Made by a program: the position numbers and the translations under genes | The notes under the pieces: generated by a model | Databases searched by the model: none | What the model was told of the DNA's origin: nothing | The model's input: only the letters and a program-made list of their open reading frames with translations | From: Acidobacteriota bacterium | GTDB lineage: Bacteria; Acidobacteriota; Vicinamibacteria; Vicinamibacterales; UBA2999 | DNA length: 34,056 nt | Assembly: GCA_009694735.1 (NCBI GenBank) | Contig: SHUG01000016.1 | Location: 1-34,056, forward strand | Direction: 5' to 3' | In this document: one piece after another, positions 1 through 7,307 of the stretch | Position numbering within the stretch: the stretch's first letter is position 1 | Layout: every line of letters begins with the position of its first letter

Positions 1-340
1 TGGCCCATCGCCTCTTCGATGACCCGCAGTGTGCGACGAATGTAGCCGAGGTCCAGCGAGTCGGCGCGCGCATGCAAAACGCCCCTGATATCGCCGACGT
101 CCTTCTCCCGCCCCGCGAGCACCTTGGTCAACACGAGATCCTCTGGAGCGATCACCAGTACCGTGAAGTCGCCAACCGGAACGGCGATCACGCGATCCAG
201 GAATTGCTCCTCCAGTCCAGGACCGGCCAGGACCACGTCGAGCGGCATGGTCGACTCGATGTGAATCAGCGGCAGCCGTGCGCCGAGAGCGCCTTCGACA
301 GCGCGCGAAGCAGGCTAGCGGGGTCGGATGGCGATGGCAC
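1..340 (-). pseudogene. Nucleotidyltransferase remnant with internal deletion and frameshift; 3' end outside window
   Basis: Two reading frames together look like a small nucleotidyltransferase of the kind found beside toxin-antitoxin loci. The N-terminal piece runs from a GTG at 340 to a TGA at 268-266 and contains LLRALSKALSAHG, a typical first helix. The C-terminal piece lies in another frame and runs off the window at base 1; it has the family-like stretches MPLDVVLAGPGLEEQ, IAPEDLVLTKVLAGREKD and LDLGYIRRTLRVIEE. The middle, where this fold carries its GG/GS and DxD nucleotide- and metal-binding residues, is absent, so the switch near 266-272 is best read as a deletion plus frameshift. 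The N-terminal piece overlaps the end of the upstream small gene by 26 bases, the coupling expected of an originally intact pair. Family assignment rests on pattern recognition; the defect is seen directly. Confidence 0.7.
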
Positions 341-560
341 CGAGCGCCTCGCTGACTCGGATGTGGTTTCGCAGGTCGTCGGCGCGATCGTCGGGACTGG
401 GCCAATCGGGCCGAACGGTCAGCACGTAGCGCCGCAATTGGTCGGCCGTGTGCAGATCCCCGCCGGCTGTTCGCTGGCCGGCCTGCCACGCGAACGCCTT
501 CGCAGCGGCCAGGCCCGCCCAATCGCGGGTCACGAATGCGCGGATCTGTTCCGGCGTCAT
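315..560 (-). CDS. Small hypothetical protein, partner of the broken nucleotidyltransferase
   Basis: An 81-residue protein beginning MTPEQIRAFVTRDW, rich in Trp, Arg and Asp, with no membrane segment. Small proteins of this type (N-terminal helix followed by RDW, then an HxxDxLRRYV-like helix and a late RxxHIRVSEALG helix) are often found directly upstream of nucleotidyltransferase-like genes; that is recalled association, not a search result. It overlaps the nucleotidyltransferase remnant by 26 bases, suggesting a former two-gene operon. The ATG at 560 is chosen because the homologous-looking part starts there; the frame is open further upstream to 845, but that extension runs antisense to vapB. 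It is divergent from vapBC, with about 130 bases between the two starts. No function is assigned. Confidence 0.65.
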   Translation of the reverse strand: MTPEQIRAFVTRDWAGLAAAKAFAWQAGQRTAGGDLHTADQLRRYVLTVRPDWPSPDDRADDLRNHIRVSEALGAIAIRPR

Positions 561-674
561 CGCCCGAATCGTAACATGCGAAAGCGCCGTGAGCGCCGGC
601 AGAACAACGACTCTTTTCGGCGGCCGCAGGCGCAGCATCGCGACGGAGTCTCTAAACTTACTGACAGCGTATGG

Positions 675-680
675 TATTAT
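675..680 (+). promoter_or_regulatory. Candidate -10 box of vapBC
   Basis: TATTAT lies 9 bases before the vapB ATG in a locally AT-rich patch of a GC-rich region. No convincing -35 hexamer stands 17 bases upstream. If used, transcription would begin at or within a few bases of the start codon, giving a nearly leaderless message. TGCC/GGCA arms (682-685 and 692-695) bracket the start codon and could be part of an autoregulatory operator. Confidence 0.35.
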
Positions 681-689
681 TGCCGTGTT

Positions 690-971
690 ATGGCACGGGT
701 CACCTTTTCGCTCGATGACGCCACGGTGGCGCAGATTCGGCACACTGCGGCCAGGTTGCAACGGCCGCAGAGTCACGTGGTTCGCGATGCCGTCGCGGAC
801 TATGCCGCGCGCACAGACCGCCTGAGCGAGCGTGAACGGCAGCACCTGATGGGCGTGCTAGAGCGACTGCGCGGCGCCAAGCCGACGCGTCCGGCCACCG
901 GGGTCGATGCGGAACTGCGCGCCATCCGCACCGCGCGCCGGGTGGGCGGACGGCGGCACCCCGGGGCATGA
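690..971 (+). CDS. vapB: VapB-type antitoxin (ribbon-helix-helix)
   Basis: A 93-residue protein starting MARVTFSLDDATVAQIR, the typical beta-strand plus helix opening of MetJ/Arc ribbon-helix-helix DNA-binding antitoxins; residues 1-42 form the RHH unit. The Arg-rich tail (about 55-93) would be the part that wraps and neutralises the toxin. The stop codon overlaps the start of the downstream PIN-domain gene (ATGA), the classic antitoxin-first, translationally coupled arrangement. By family behaviour the antitoxin alone or with its toxin represses its own promoter. The ATG at 690 is chosen because the RHH strand starts immediately after it; an in-frame extension back to 72 has no family likeness and runs across genes on the other strand. 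Confidence 0.85.
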   Translation: MARVTFSLDDATVAQIRHTAARLQRPQSHVVRDAVADYAARTDRLSERERQHLMGVLERLRGAKPTRPATGVDAELRAIRTARRVGGRRHPGA

Positions 972-1342
972 TCGTCCATGTCGACACGTCGGCTCTGGTC
1001 GATGCTCTCACCGGGCCGCGCCGTTCGCTCGAAACCCTGATCGCGCTCACCGATCGCGGGCACCGCCTCGCACTCTCGACCATCGTTTTGTACGAATGGC
1101 TACGGGGGCCTCGCACCCGCGAAGAACTGGCGGTGCAGGAAGAGCTGTTCCCGTCCGAACAAGCGGTCGCCTTTGGGCCGGCGGAGGCGGCGGTCGCCGC
1201 CCGTCTCTACAAGCAGGTGTCGCGAGCCCGGGGACGGGAGATCGACCTGGCCGTCGCCGCCTGCGCGATCGCCAACGGTGCTGGCGTCTGGACGCTCAAC
1301 CCCGGCGATTTTCGCGACCTCCCGGATCTCCGCCTCATCTAG
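968..1342 (+). CDS. vapC: VapC-type PIN-domain ribonuclease toxin
   Basis: A 124-residue single PIN domain. The acidic metal-binding residues are visible: Asp6 in VDTSALVDAL, Glu near residue 43 in YEWLRG, and Asp near 97 in REIDLAVAACAI, with a C-terminal TLNPGDFRDLPDL strand carrying the last acidic positions. Length and spacing are normal for VapC, so it looks catalytically intact. VapC toxins cut specific RNAs, often tRNA or the 23S sarcin-ricin loop, when released from VapB; the target here cannot be read from sequence. It overlaps vapB by four bases and converges on the ATP-grasp gene, whose end is 31 bases away. Confidence 0.92.
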   Translation: MIVHVDTSALVDALTGPRRSLETLIALTDRGHRLALSTIVLYEWLRGPRTREELAVQEELFPSEQAVAFGPAEAAVAARLYKQVSRARGREIDLAVAACAIANGAGVWTLNPGDFRDLPDLRLI

Positions 1343-1373
1343 CGCGTCGAATCGTTAAGCGACTGGCGGTCGC

Positions 1374-2396
1374 TCACCAGCGCGTCGCGCCCTCGGCGAT
1401 GCCCAGCGGCAGCAACACCGGAGGCACGTCCACGCGCAGTTGTTCGCGCTCGAGCCAGTTAGCCAGCCGCACGAACGGATCGAAACCCAGCACGCGTGGG
1501 GCGTCGGCGACGAAGTTCGACAGCGCGTTGATGTCGTAGTAGTAGCGCTGGCCGTCACGGTCATCGACGATGTACTCGACGCCGCCGATCTCGATGCCCG
1601 CAGCGGCCGTGATCGTCTCCACGTCGGCAATCACCTCAGCCGGCGGCGTGAAGGCTTCGACGCGCAGGTTGTTTTTTGGCGCATCGGCCGGGCATGCGCC
1701 GCGGTCGAGCGCGACGCCGTCGCTGGTCTGGCAAATATCGGCGGGGCACAGGTTGAACGTCTCGCCCGTGGTGTGAACGTTGATGGCGTACAGGAAGCGG
1801 CCGGCCAGCACTTCGACTCGCGTGATGTGGCCACCGCGGGCGGGAATGTATTCCTGCACCAGCACGGTCTGATCGAGCCCTAACTCCAGACGGCCTTCCG
1901 ACGCCGCGCGCTCAAGGTCCCGCGGCGAGTCAAACCGGATGATGCCGGCGCCGCTGCCGCCGATGTTGGCCTTGACCACGACCGGAAACCGCAGGCCCTC
2001 GGCCGCCGCGGGCGCCTGGCTGCCGTGGTTGATCACACGGGCGGCCGGATACGGCAGCCCGAGCGACCGCAGCAGCGTCAGCTGCCGCGCCTTCGAGGTT
2101 TCAATGCTGAAGGCCTGCGTGCCGTTGATCACGCGAACGCCCAACTGCTCCAGGTGTGCGAGGTAATTCTGCGTGTAGAGGATGCTGTGGCCGGCTCCGC
2201 GCAGGTGGGCGGATGGACTCATGCGGTTGAGCACGACCGAGTACGCCGCCTCGTCGCTGCCGTCGGCGTCATAGCGGTGCCGGCGCGCATCGATGCGCTC
2301 GTAGCGCGTGCCGCGCCGATCAAGTTCCGCAAACAGCGGGCGGAACCAATCCTGATGCTCGTGGTAAATGCCGATCGGTCGTGAACTCGTGGTCAT
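1374..2396 (-). CDS. ATP-grasp family ligase (RimK/D-Ala-D-Ala-ligase-like)
   Basis: A 340-residue protein with an ATP-grasp fold. An N-terminal pre-ATP domain (IGIYHEHQDWFRPLFAEL) is followed by the small ATP-binding lobe with FPVVVKANIGGSGAGI, the lysine and glycine-rich loop (about residues 145-165), then VLVQEYIP, and late metal-binding acidic residues in GGVEYIVDDRDGQRYYYDIN. RimK, LysX and related enzymes join a carboxylate to an amine through an acyl phosphate; substrate cannot be told here. The start is set at the ATG at 2396, preceded by GAGGG five bases upstream. A longer open frame runs into the tRNA and is not credible. It stands alone, downstream of tRNA-Cys on the same strand. 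Confidence 0.82.
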   Translation of the reverse strand: MTTSSRPIGIYHEHQDWFRPLFAELDRRGTRYERIDARRHRYDADGSDEAAYSVVLNRMSPSAHLRGAGHSILYTQNYLAHLEQLGVRVINGTQAFSIETSKARQLTLLRSLGLPYPAARVINHGSQAPAAAEGLRFPVVVKANIGGSGAGIIRFDSPRDLERAASEGRLELGLDQTVLVQEYIPARGGHITRVEVLAGRFLYAINVHTTGETFNLCPADICQTSDGVALDRGACPADAPKNNLRVEAFTPPAEVIADVETITAAAGIEIGGVEYIVDDRDGQRYYYDINALSNFVADAPRVLGFDPFVRLANWLEREQLRVDVPPVLLPLGIAEGATRW

Positions 2397-2448
2397 TTTT
2401 TCCCTCATGGCCTTGGCTTGCCAGCCGTAGCTCGTTGCGCCCGATGCG

Positions 2449-2481
2449 GCCCACCGCCGCGGCTTTGCCGCTATGGTGGGC
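2449..2481 (-). other. Hairpin between tRNA-Cys and the ATP-grasp gene
   Basis: GCCCACC (2449-2455) pairs with GGTGGGC (2475-2481), enclosing a second stem GCGGC/GCCGC (2459-2463 and 2467-2471) with a TTT loop. It lies just downstream of tRNA-Cys in the direction of transcription. No T-run follows, so a terminator role is only possible. It could be a processing structure or part of a dispersed GC-rich repeat. Confidence 0.5.
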
Positions 2482-2505
2482 AGCCTTCGCCCTGACATCT
2501 GAGCG

Positions 2506-2581
2506 TGGAGGTGCGAGAGGGATTCGAACCCTCGAATAACGGCTTTGCAGGCCGCCGCGTTTGCCACTTCGCCACCGCACC
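2506..2581 (-). tRNA. tRNA-Cys (anticodon GCA), CCA encoded
   Basis: The minus strand folds into a full cloverleaf: acceptor GGTGCGG with TCGCACC (one G-U pair), anticodon stem GCGGC/GCCGT around loop CTGCAAA giving anticodon GCA, and a T arm with GAGGG-TTCGAAT-CCCTC. The discriminator base is U73, the cysteine identity element, and CCA is encoded at 2508-2506. Length is 73 nt plus CCA. Confidence 0.97.
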
Positions 2582-2625
2582 GTGACTGAAACCGATTGCG
2601 CCGGCCGGGCTGTCCGCAAACGCAA

Positions 2626-2660
2626 AACGGCCCGGAAAGCGCGTTGCCTTCCGGGCCGTT
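2626..2660 (-). terminator. Strong hairpin terminator after the DUF4097-like gene
   Basis: A perfect 12-bp stem, AACGGCCCGGAA with TTCCGGGCCGTT, encloses an 11-base loop. Read on the minus strand the stem ends in TTTT then GCG, a short T-run, so it suits termination of leftward transcription from the lipoprotein gene before tRNA-Cys. The plus-strand flank lacks a T-run. The region 2661-2832 between this hairpin and the lipoprotein gene shows nothing else I can support. Confidence 0.7.
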
Positions 2661-2832
2661 CTGAACTCAGGTTCGTGGACGTGAAATCTAGCGGATCACG
2701 TTCATGCGTACAGACCGCGGCGCGGAAGCAGAAGCTCCACAACAACAACACGCGCGGTTGACGATGACGGTCACGATAGAGCGATGCTCACATGTTGATC
2801 GGGTCGGTGTCAAGCGCCCTACCGACAGCACC

Positions 2833-3534
2833 CTACCGATCGATGCGAATGGTGCCATCGCCGGTCCGCACGCGGAGGGTCTTGCCGCCATCGCCCATCT
2901 TCGTCCGCATGACGCGGCGGCGCTCGCGCCGATCGTCGCCGCCCTCGCCGCTGCGACGCTCGTCGCGCTCATCGTCCAGCATCGGGTGTGACGACCGCAC
3001 CGAGCCGTCGCCGGTCTTGAGCCGCAGGAAAGACGGCTTTCCTTCAAACCCAATACTGCCATCGTCGGTTTCGAGGTCGAGCTTGCCCGACACTTTGTCG
3101 AGGCGAATCGATCCGTCGCCGCTGCGGGCGACGATGTTGCTGGCGCGCGGCACCACGACGCGCAGGCGCGCGGTCGGAGAAATATGCACGCCGATGGTGA
3201 CGCCGCCAAAGTCGGTGCGCGACGGCCCGGTCACCTTCAGTACGATTTTGTCGCCTTGCTGGGTCGCCTCGACCTTGATCTGATCGATGAGCGACTGGTC
3301 CATGGCGCGCTTCTCGATCTCCACCTCCACTTCGGGCTTGTCCCACGAGTGGATTTCGATGGCACCGTCGAAGGTGTCCAGATCAATCTCGGGCAGGCCG
3401 GCAACCTTGAAGGTTTTGGTCTCGCGGGCCGACAGCCCCTCGGTGTTGAGGTTGACCTCGCACCCCGCCAAGACCGTCGACGCGAGAAGAAACGCGGCCG
3501 CAACGGGCAGTGAGCGGTGGACCGTGAGCCTCAT
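2833..3534 (-). CDS. DUF4097-like putative lipoprotein
   Basis: A 233-residue exported protein. The N-terminus MRLTVHRSLPVAAAFLLASTV is followed by a lipobox, LAGC, so the mature protein should be a lipid-anchored Cys near residue 24. The rest is beta-rich with recurring D/G-D-G-S-I turns (RSGDGSIRLDKVSG, LETDDGSIGFEG, LKTGDGSVRSS, RTGDGTIRID), the repeat pattern of DUF4097/putative-adhesin proteins forming a right-handed beta structure. A charged low-complexity insertion (DDERDERRSGEGGDDRRERRR and following) sits between the last two repeats. The start at 3534 is chosen for the signal peptide and the GAGGTG upstream. It follows nagA by 34 bases and may be last in that operon; the terminator at 2626-2660 lies downstream. 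Role unknown. Confidence 0.75.
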   Translation of the reverse strand: MRLTVHRSLPVAAAFLLASTVLAGCEVNLNTEGLSARETKTFKVAGLPEIDLDTFDGAIEIHSWDKPEVEVEIEKRAMDQSLIDQIKVEATQQGDKIVLKVTGPSRTDFGGVTIGVHISPTARLRVVVPRASNIVARSGDGSIRLDKVSGKLDLETDDGSIGFEGKPSFLRLKTGDGSVRSSHPMLDDERDERRSGEGGDDRRERRRVMRTKMGDGGKTLRVRTGDGTIRIDR

Positions 3535-3568
3535 GAGCACCTCAGGCAGATAGACGGACAGCTTGCGG

Positions 3569-4777
3569 TCAGTGTTCCAAGGCAGCCGCGCCGGCCAGGT
3601 AGGTCTGCCGGACCGCCAGTCCCGGCCCAAGCACCACCAGATCGGCCGTCATTCCGTGGGCAATCGCCCCCGCCTCGGTCAATCCCAACTCGGATGCCGG
3701 CGTCGTCGAACACATCTGGACGGCATCGACGAGGGACACACCGACGCGGTTGACGAGAGTGCGGAAGGCCGTGTCCATGGTCAGGACGCTGCCCGCGAGC
3801 GTGCCGTCCGCGAGTTCGGCCGTCCGTTCGGTGACGATAATTTCCTGCTCGCCGAGCCGCGCGCGGGCACCCACTGGCAGCCCGGAGCCGGCGGTGCCAT
3901 CGGTAATGGCCATCATGCGGCGAGCCGTTTTCATGCGAATCGCCAGTGCGACCAGCGCCGGGTGCACGTGAAAACCGTCGCAGATGATCTCGGCCGCCAC
4001 CGCCTCGGATTCCAGCACGGCGCCGACCACGCCCGGTGAACGCGACGTCATCGATGACATGCGATTGAACAAGTGCGTCGCGTGACGGACGCCGGCGTCG
4101 ATCGCGGCGCGAGCCTCGTCGTAGGTCGCACCGGTGTGCCCGATCGACACGCGATGGCCGGCGGCGACCAGGGCGCGCACCAGGTCCAGGCCACCCGGCA
4201 ACTCCGGCGCGAGGGTGATGATGCCGGTGGCCGCTCGATGACGCGCGATCACATCGAGGATGTCAGCGGCCCTGAAGTCGTGCCCGCCCTTTTCACTTTT
4301 GACTTTTGACTTTTCACTTTCCAGGGGCGGCAAGCGCAGGCAGCGGCGCGGCTGCGCGCCGATCCACTCGGGATTGATGAAGTTGCTCTCGAGGTGCGCC
4401 GGCAGCACACGGGCCGAACGCGGCGCGCGCGATGACCGCGCCGCAGTCACCGCCGCCAGCAATTCAGCCAAGGTTGACGGATCGCACGCGACCGCTGTCG
4501 GGCAAAAGCCCGTGACGCCAAACTTCGGCAGCCGGCTCGCGATGGCGGCAACCGCACCGCCGCCATCGAGCACATCAATGCCCTCGAGACCATGGACGTG
4601 TACGTCGATAAAGCCGGGAACAATGACGTGGCCCGAACAATCGATGCGAGTCGCACCGGCTGGTCCGTCGATGGCACGTGAGTCGATGGCCTCGATGCGG
4701 CCGGCGTCGATGACCAGGGTGCCTCGCTCGACGACGCGATCCGGCAGGACCAGGTCGGCGCCGGCGAGCACCATCAT
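3569..4777 (-). CDS. nagA: N-acetylglucosamine-6-phosphate deacetylase
   Basis: A 402-residue amidohydrolase that would convert GlcNAc-6-phosphate to glucosamine-6-phosphate and acetate in amino-sugar recycling. Visible landmarks: the HxH motif in PGFIDVHVHGLEG, a Glu metal ligand in AHLESNFINPEWIGA (usually HLEGPF-NP), histidines in SIGHTGATYDEA and HATHLFNRM, and the catalytic Asp in MAITDGTAGSG. It overlaps the ROK-family gene (ATG at 4777 inside ATGATGG, ROK stop at 4776-4774), so the two are translationally coupled. Oddity: between residues of a surface loop near RLPPLE and GGHDFRA sits a lysine/serine-rich stretch, SEKSKVKSEK, encoded by heptamer repeats. The frame is kept, so the gene is probably functional. 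Confidence 0.92.
   Translation of the reverse strand: MMVLAGADLVLPDRVVERGTLVIDAGRIEAIDSRAIDGPAGATRIDCSGHVIVPGFIDVHVHGLEGIDVLDGGGAVAAIASRLPKFGVTGFCPTAVACDPSTLAELLAAVTAARSSRAPRSARVLPAHLESNFINPEWIGAQPRRCLRLPPLESEKSKVKSEKGGHDFRAADILDVIARHRAATGIITLAPELPGGLDLVRALVAAGHRVSIGHTGATYDEARAAIDAGVRHATHLFNRMSSMTSRSPGVVGAVLESEAVAAEIICDGFHVHPALVALAIRMKTARRMMAITDGTAGSGLPVGARARLGEQEIIVTERTAELADGTLAGSVLTMDTAFRTLVNRVGVSLVDAVQMCSTTPASELGLTEAGAIAHGMTADLVVLGPGLAVRQTYLAGAAALEH
4287..4321 (-). repeat. Heptamer tandem repeat (AAAAGTS) inside nagA
   Basis: On the minus strand about five consecutive 7-base units read GAAAGTG, AAAAGTC, AAAAGTC, AAAAGTG, AAAAGGG. They are AT-rich within a GC-rich gene and encode the SEKSKVKSEK stretch. 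The pattern suggests slippage or insertion of a minisatellite that happened to keep the frame. Confidence 0.85.
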
Positions 4778-5679
4778 GCCGTCGGGCGCGCCGCGGCACG
4801 CGCCGCGCCGATGGCCACGGCATCGGCGCCAAGGGTGGAGAGCACGATGCGTACGCGCTCGTTCTGGACGGGCCGCAGCCGCCGGCGGCATTCGAGGCGG
4901 ATCGCCTCGAGCATCAGGTCGCCAGACGCGGCAATCGTGCCGCCGAGGACAATGGCCTCGGGATCCAGCATGGTCGCCAGGTTGGCAATCGCCATCCTGG
5001 CGTACTTCGCGGTGTCGCGAACCACGGAGATACACACGCCGTCACCCACCCGCGCGGCCTGGAACACGTCAGCGGCCGTGATGCGGGTGAGGTCGCCGCC
5101 GGCGTTGTCGGCAACGGCCGATCGATCTCCGGACTTGATGCGCCACACGAGCCGGCGGACGATGCCGGCGGCCGCCACCTCCGCTTCGAGTCCGCCGTAA
5201 CGTCGATGGTCTTCGCGCTCGACGGGGTTGAGCGCCAGCCACCCGATGGAACCGGCCAGGCCATGCGCGCCGAACCACGGCTCGCCGTTGATCACCACGC
5301 CGGCGGTCACATGCTCGCCGATGGCACACGTGATCACCTGCTTCAACCCACGCGCGGCGCCACACCACTGCTCGGCGATCGCCGCCGCCGTGCCTGCCGC
5401 GATCGGCATGGCTTCGCGCACGCCGGGTACCGCCTCAGATAGCGCCGCCGCGATCTCGGTGGGGACCGGGTCGCCCGCCTGCGGCAGCGCCACCGCCAGC
5501 GCCGACACCTTGCCACCGGCGCCAGCGACGGCGCGACGCGCGGCGGCGCGAACGGCATTGGCCTTGTTGCCCGGCGCTGGCGGCAGCTGGCCACGCGACA
5601 GCACCTGTCCGCCGTCGTTGACGACCACGACGCGGGCGACCAGGTCGGAGAGATCGACGCCAAGCGTCAGTTCAGGCAT
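4774..5679 (-). CDS. Degenerate ROK-family sugar-kinase-like protein
   Basis: A 301-residue protein with the overall ROK layout: N-terminal GVDLSDLVARVVVV strand pair, the AEQWCGAARGLKQV helix, GAHGLAGSIGW, and a C-terminal LDPEAIVLGGTIAASG nucleotide-binding segment. The usual catalytic and metal motifs are altered. Where ROK kinases have an NDAN segment with the catalytic Asp this protein reads AAGTA. The GEIGH segment reads GSIGW, and the Cys-rich zinc loop is replaced by EREDHRRYGG. The phosphate-binding GG-T of the N-terminus is also missing. It may be inactive as a kinase, use different chemistry, or have a regulatory role. Context (coupled to nagA) suggests a link to N-acetylhexosamine handling. 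Start at 5679 fits the first beta strand; it overlaps the upstream gene by 8 bases. Confidence 0.75.
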   Translation of the reverse strand: MPELTLGVDLSDLVARVVVVNDGGQVLSRGQLPPAPGNKANAVRAAARRAVAGAGGKVSALAVALPQAGDPVPTEIAAALSEAVPGVREAMPIAAGTAAAIAEQWCGAARGLKQVITCAIGEHVTAGVVINGEPWFGAHGLAGSIGWLALNPVEREDHRRYGGLEAEVAAAGIVRRLVWRIKSGDRSAVADNAGGDLTRITAADVFQAARVGDGVCISVVRDTAKYARMAIANLATMLDPEAIVLGGTIAASGDLMLEAIRLECRRRLRPVQNERVRIVLSTLGADAVAIGAARAAARPTA

Positions 5680-6088
5680 GTTCGGGTTGCCAATCAGGGT
5701 GCGCGTGCAACTTGCGGCGGTCAAGCGGCAGGGGCGCGCCGGTAAAGAGTTGTTGGTCGAGGCGCGCGATCAGGACCGTCAGTTCGCGTTGGTCGGGCGC
5801 GGCCATCACCAGCACGCCACAGCCTTGCTCGGGCGGAAACTGCCGATCGTCCAGGTAGTCGCGATCGAGCGTCACCAACGTGCGCCGCAGCTGGCGGGCC
5901 AGCCGGTAGTGTTCGGCGTCGCGGGCGCGCCGCAGGTCGGGATGATCCATCACGAACAGGACATCCCATCGCAATTGCTCGCGCATGTAGCGCACGAGGC
6001 CAGCTGGCAGGTTGGCATCGGCATACACCCGCGGGCGATCGGCAACCGCCTCGGCCACCGGCGCCAGTTCCGACCACAGGGTGGCCAT
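5672..6088 (-). CDS. DUF5615-type PIN-like protein
   Basis: A 138-residue protein of the small PIN-like group (DUF5615/Mut7-C-like). Acidic residues expected at the active site are present: Asp in VYADANLPAGLV near residue 24, then DHPDLRRARDAEHYRLARQ, and Asp residues in LVTLDRDYLDDRQFPP. Many such proteins are probable nucleases sitting next to DUF433-type antitoxins. No such partner is next to it here; it is instead wedged between the deoxyhypusine-synthase-like gene (10-base gap) and the ROK-like gene (8-base overlap). It may therefore have been captured into a metabolic operon. Cellular target unknown. Confidence 0.8.
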   Translation of the reverse strand: MATLWSELAPVAEAVADRPRVYADANLPAGLVRYMREQLRWDVLFVMDHPDLRRARDAEHYRLARQLRRTLVTLDRDYLDDRQFPPEQGCGVLVMAAPDQRELTVLIARLDQQLFTGAPLPLDRRKLHAHPDWQPEHA

Positions 6089-6098
6089 GGATCAGGCG

Positions 6099-7226
6099 TC
6101 AGGCGCGGGCCTTGTCGCGTTTCTTGATCTGCTTGCGCGCCTCGCGCTCGAGATCGTTCACGAGCGTCGCGCGCTGCGCGAGCAGGTTCTTGCGCGGGCG
6201 GCGGCCGTTCTTGTGGCCCACCGCGTACTCACAGAAGAGCGGAAAGGCGATGGTCGAGTCGGCGTAGACCACCGCCGTGTCGGGCAACACGCTGGGATTG
6301 ATCTTGCCCCAGCTCACGGCTTCGGCCGGCGTGGCGCCCGACAGGCCGCCCCACACCACCGAGTCGGTCGTGATCTGGATGAAGTAGTCGTTGCCGCCCT
6401 TGAGAATGCCGTAGACCTCCCACAGGGTGGGCTGTCCTTGCAGGTAGAAATTCTTCGGCGAGCCGCCGCCCAGGATCACGCAGCCGTTCTTCTCGGCGGC
6501 GCGGATGATGGCGCAGACCTCGTTGACGTCCTTGTTCGGATCGACTTGCAGCGTGCTGCGATTGATCAACGCATGGTAGGCCACGTTCATGCCGATCGAA
6601 CTGTCGCCCGGCGACGAGGTGTAGATCGGGACTCCGTACTTCGCGGCCGAGGCCACGAGCGAGTAGTTGGCGCAGCCAGGCCGCACCTTCAGCAAGTGCC
6701 TGCCCAGCGCTTCGTGCATGGCCGCCGACGACATCGGACCTTCGAGGCCGCTGGTCACGAGGAAGTCGCGGATGAAGCTATCAGTGTCGAGCAGCACCTG
6801 CGCGGGAAACAGCACGTCGTAGATGCGGATGACGCCCTCTTCGTAGAGCACGCGGTCGTCGACAAACGGCGAGCCACGGCGCAGCGTGAAGTTCAGGGCG
6901 TAGTGGAGGTCGTGATAGAGATTGGCGCCGGTGCTGATGATGAAGTCGACCAGCCCGCGCTTCATCAACTCGATGACGCAGCCGCCCAGGCCGGCGGGCG
7001 TCATGGCGCCGGCAATCGTCAGCGCGATGGTCGTGTTGTTTTGCTTGGCGAGCATCTTGTCGCCGTAGATCCGGCAGGCTTCGCCCAGCCGAGCCGCGTT
7101 GAAGGCCTGGAAGCCGTCATCGATCAGGGTGCGGATGGCCGCGCTCCCCTTCGGACGGTAGTAGCGGATTGGCTTGCCCTTGAGAAACGACTTGCCCTTT
7201 GGTGCGCCAGGGGAACGGTACGGCAT
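6099..7226 (-). CDS. Deoxyhypusine-synthase-like protein
   Basis: A 375-residue cytosolic protein of the deoxyhypusine synthase family, which uses NAD and a lysine to move an aminobutyl group from spermidine. The lysine-containing motif EAVSWGKI is intact near residue 306, and NAD-side segments such as STGANLYHDLHYAL and YTSSPGDSSIGMNVAY are recognisable. The eukaryotic KHHI segment that holds the spermidine-contacting histidine reads GGGSPKNFYLQGQP here, a form typical of bacterial homologues. Bacteria lack eIF5A, so the substrate is not deoxyhypusine-type; homospermidine or another aminobutyl transfer is possible. It starts the leftward run that includes the PIN-like, ROK-like and nagA genes, and is divergent from the gene at 7308 with 81 bases between. 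Confidence 0.85.
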   Translation of the reverse strand: MPYRSPGAPKGKSFLKGKPIRYYRPKGSAAIRTLIDDGFQAFNAARLGEACRIYGDKMLAKQNNTTIALTIAGAMTPAGLGGCVIELMKRGLVDFIISTGANLYHDLHYALNFTLRRGSPFVDDRVLYEEGVIRIYDVLFPAQVLLDTDSFIRDFLVTSGLEGPMSSAAMHEALGRHLLKVRPGCANYSLVASAAKYGVPIYTSSPGDSSIGMNVAYHALINRSTLQVDPNKDVNEVCAIIRAAEKNGCVILGGGSPKNFYLQGQPTLWEVYGILKGGNDYFIQITTDSVVWGGLSGATPAEAVSWGKINPSVLPDTAVVYADSTIAFPLFCEYAVGHKNGRRPRKNLLAQRATLVNDLEREARKQIKKRDKARA

Positions 7227-7307
7227 TGCTGCTAGCGTATGCCAAAATTGAGGTCCGGCGGCCGTGGTTTCAGGCAGGGTTCGGTCCTTTAGGGTAGCAT
7301 CTGGACT

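Noticed and set aside
72-689. Plus-strand extension of vapB frame back to 72
   Set aside because: The extension shows no family likeness and lies antisense to the nucleotidyltransferase remnant and its partner; the RHH domain starts at 690.
6012-7235. Long plus-strand open frame of 407 residues
   Set aside because: It is antisense to the deoxyhypusine-synthase-like gene, whose motifs are clear; long shadow frames are common at high GC.
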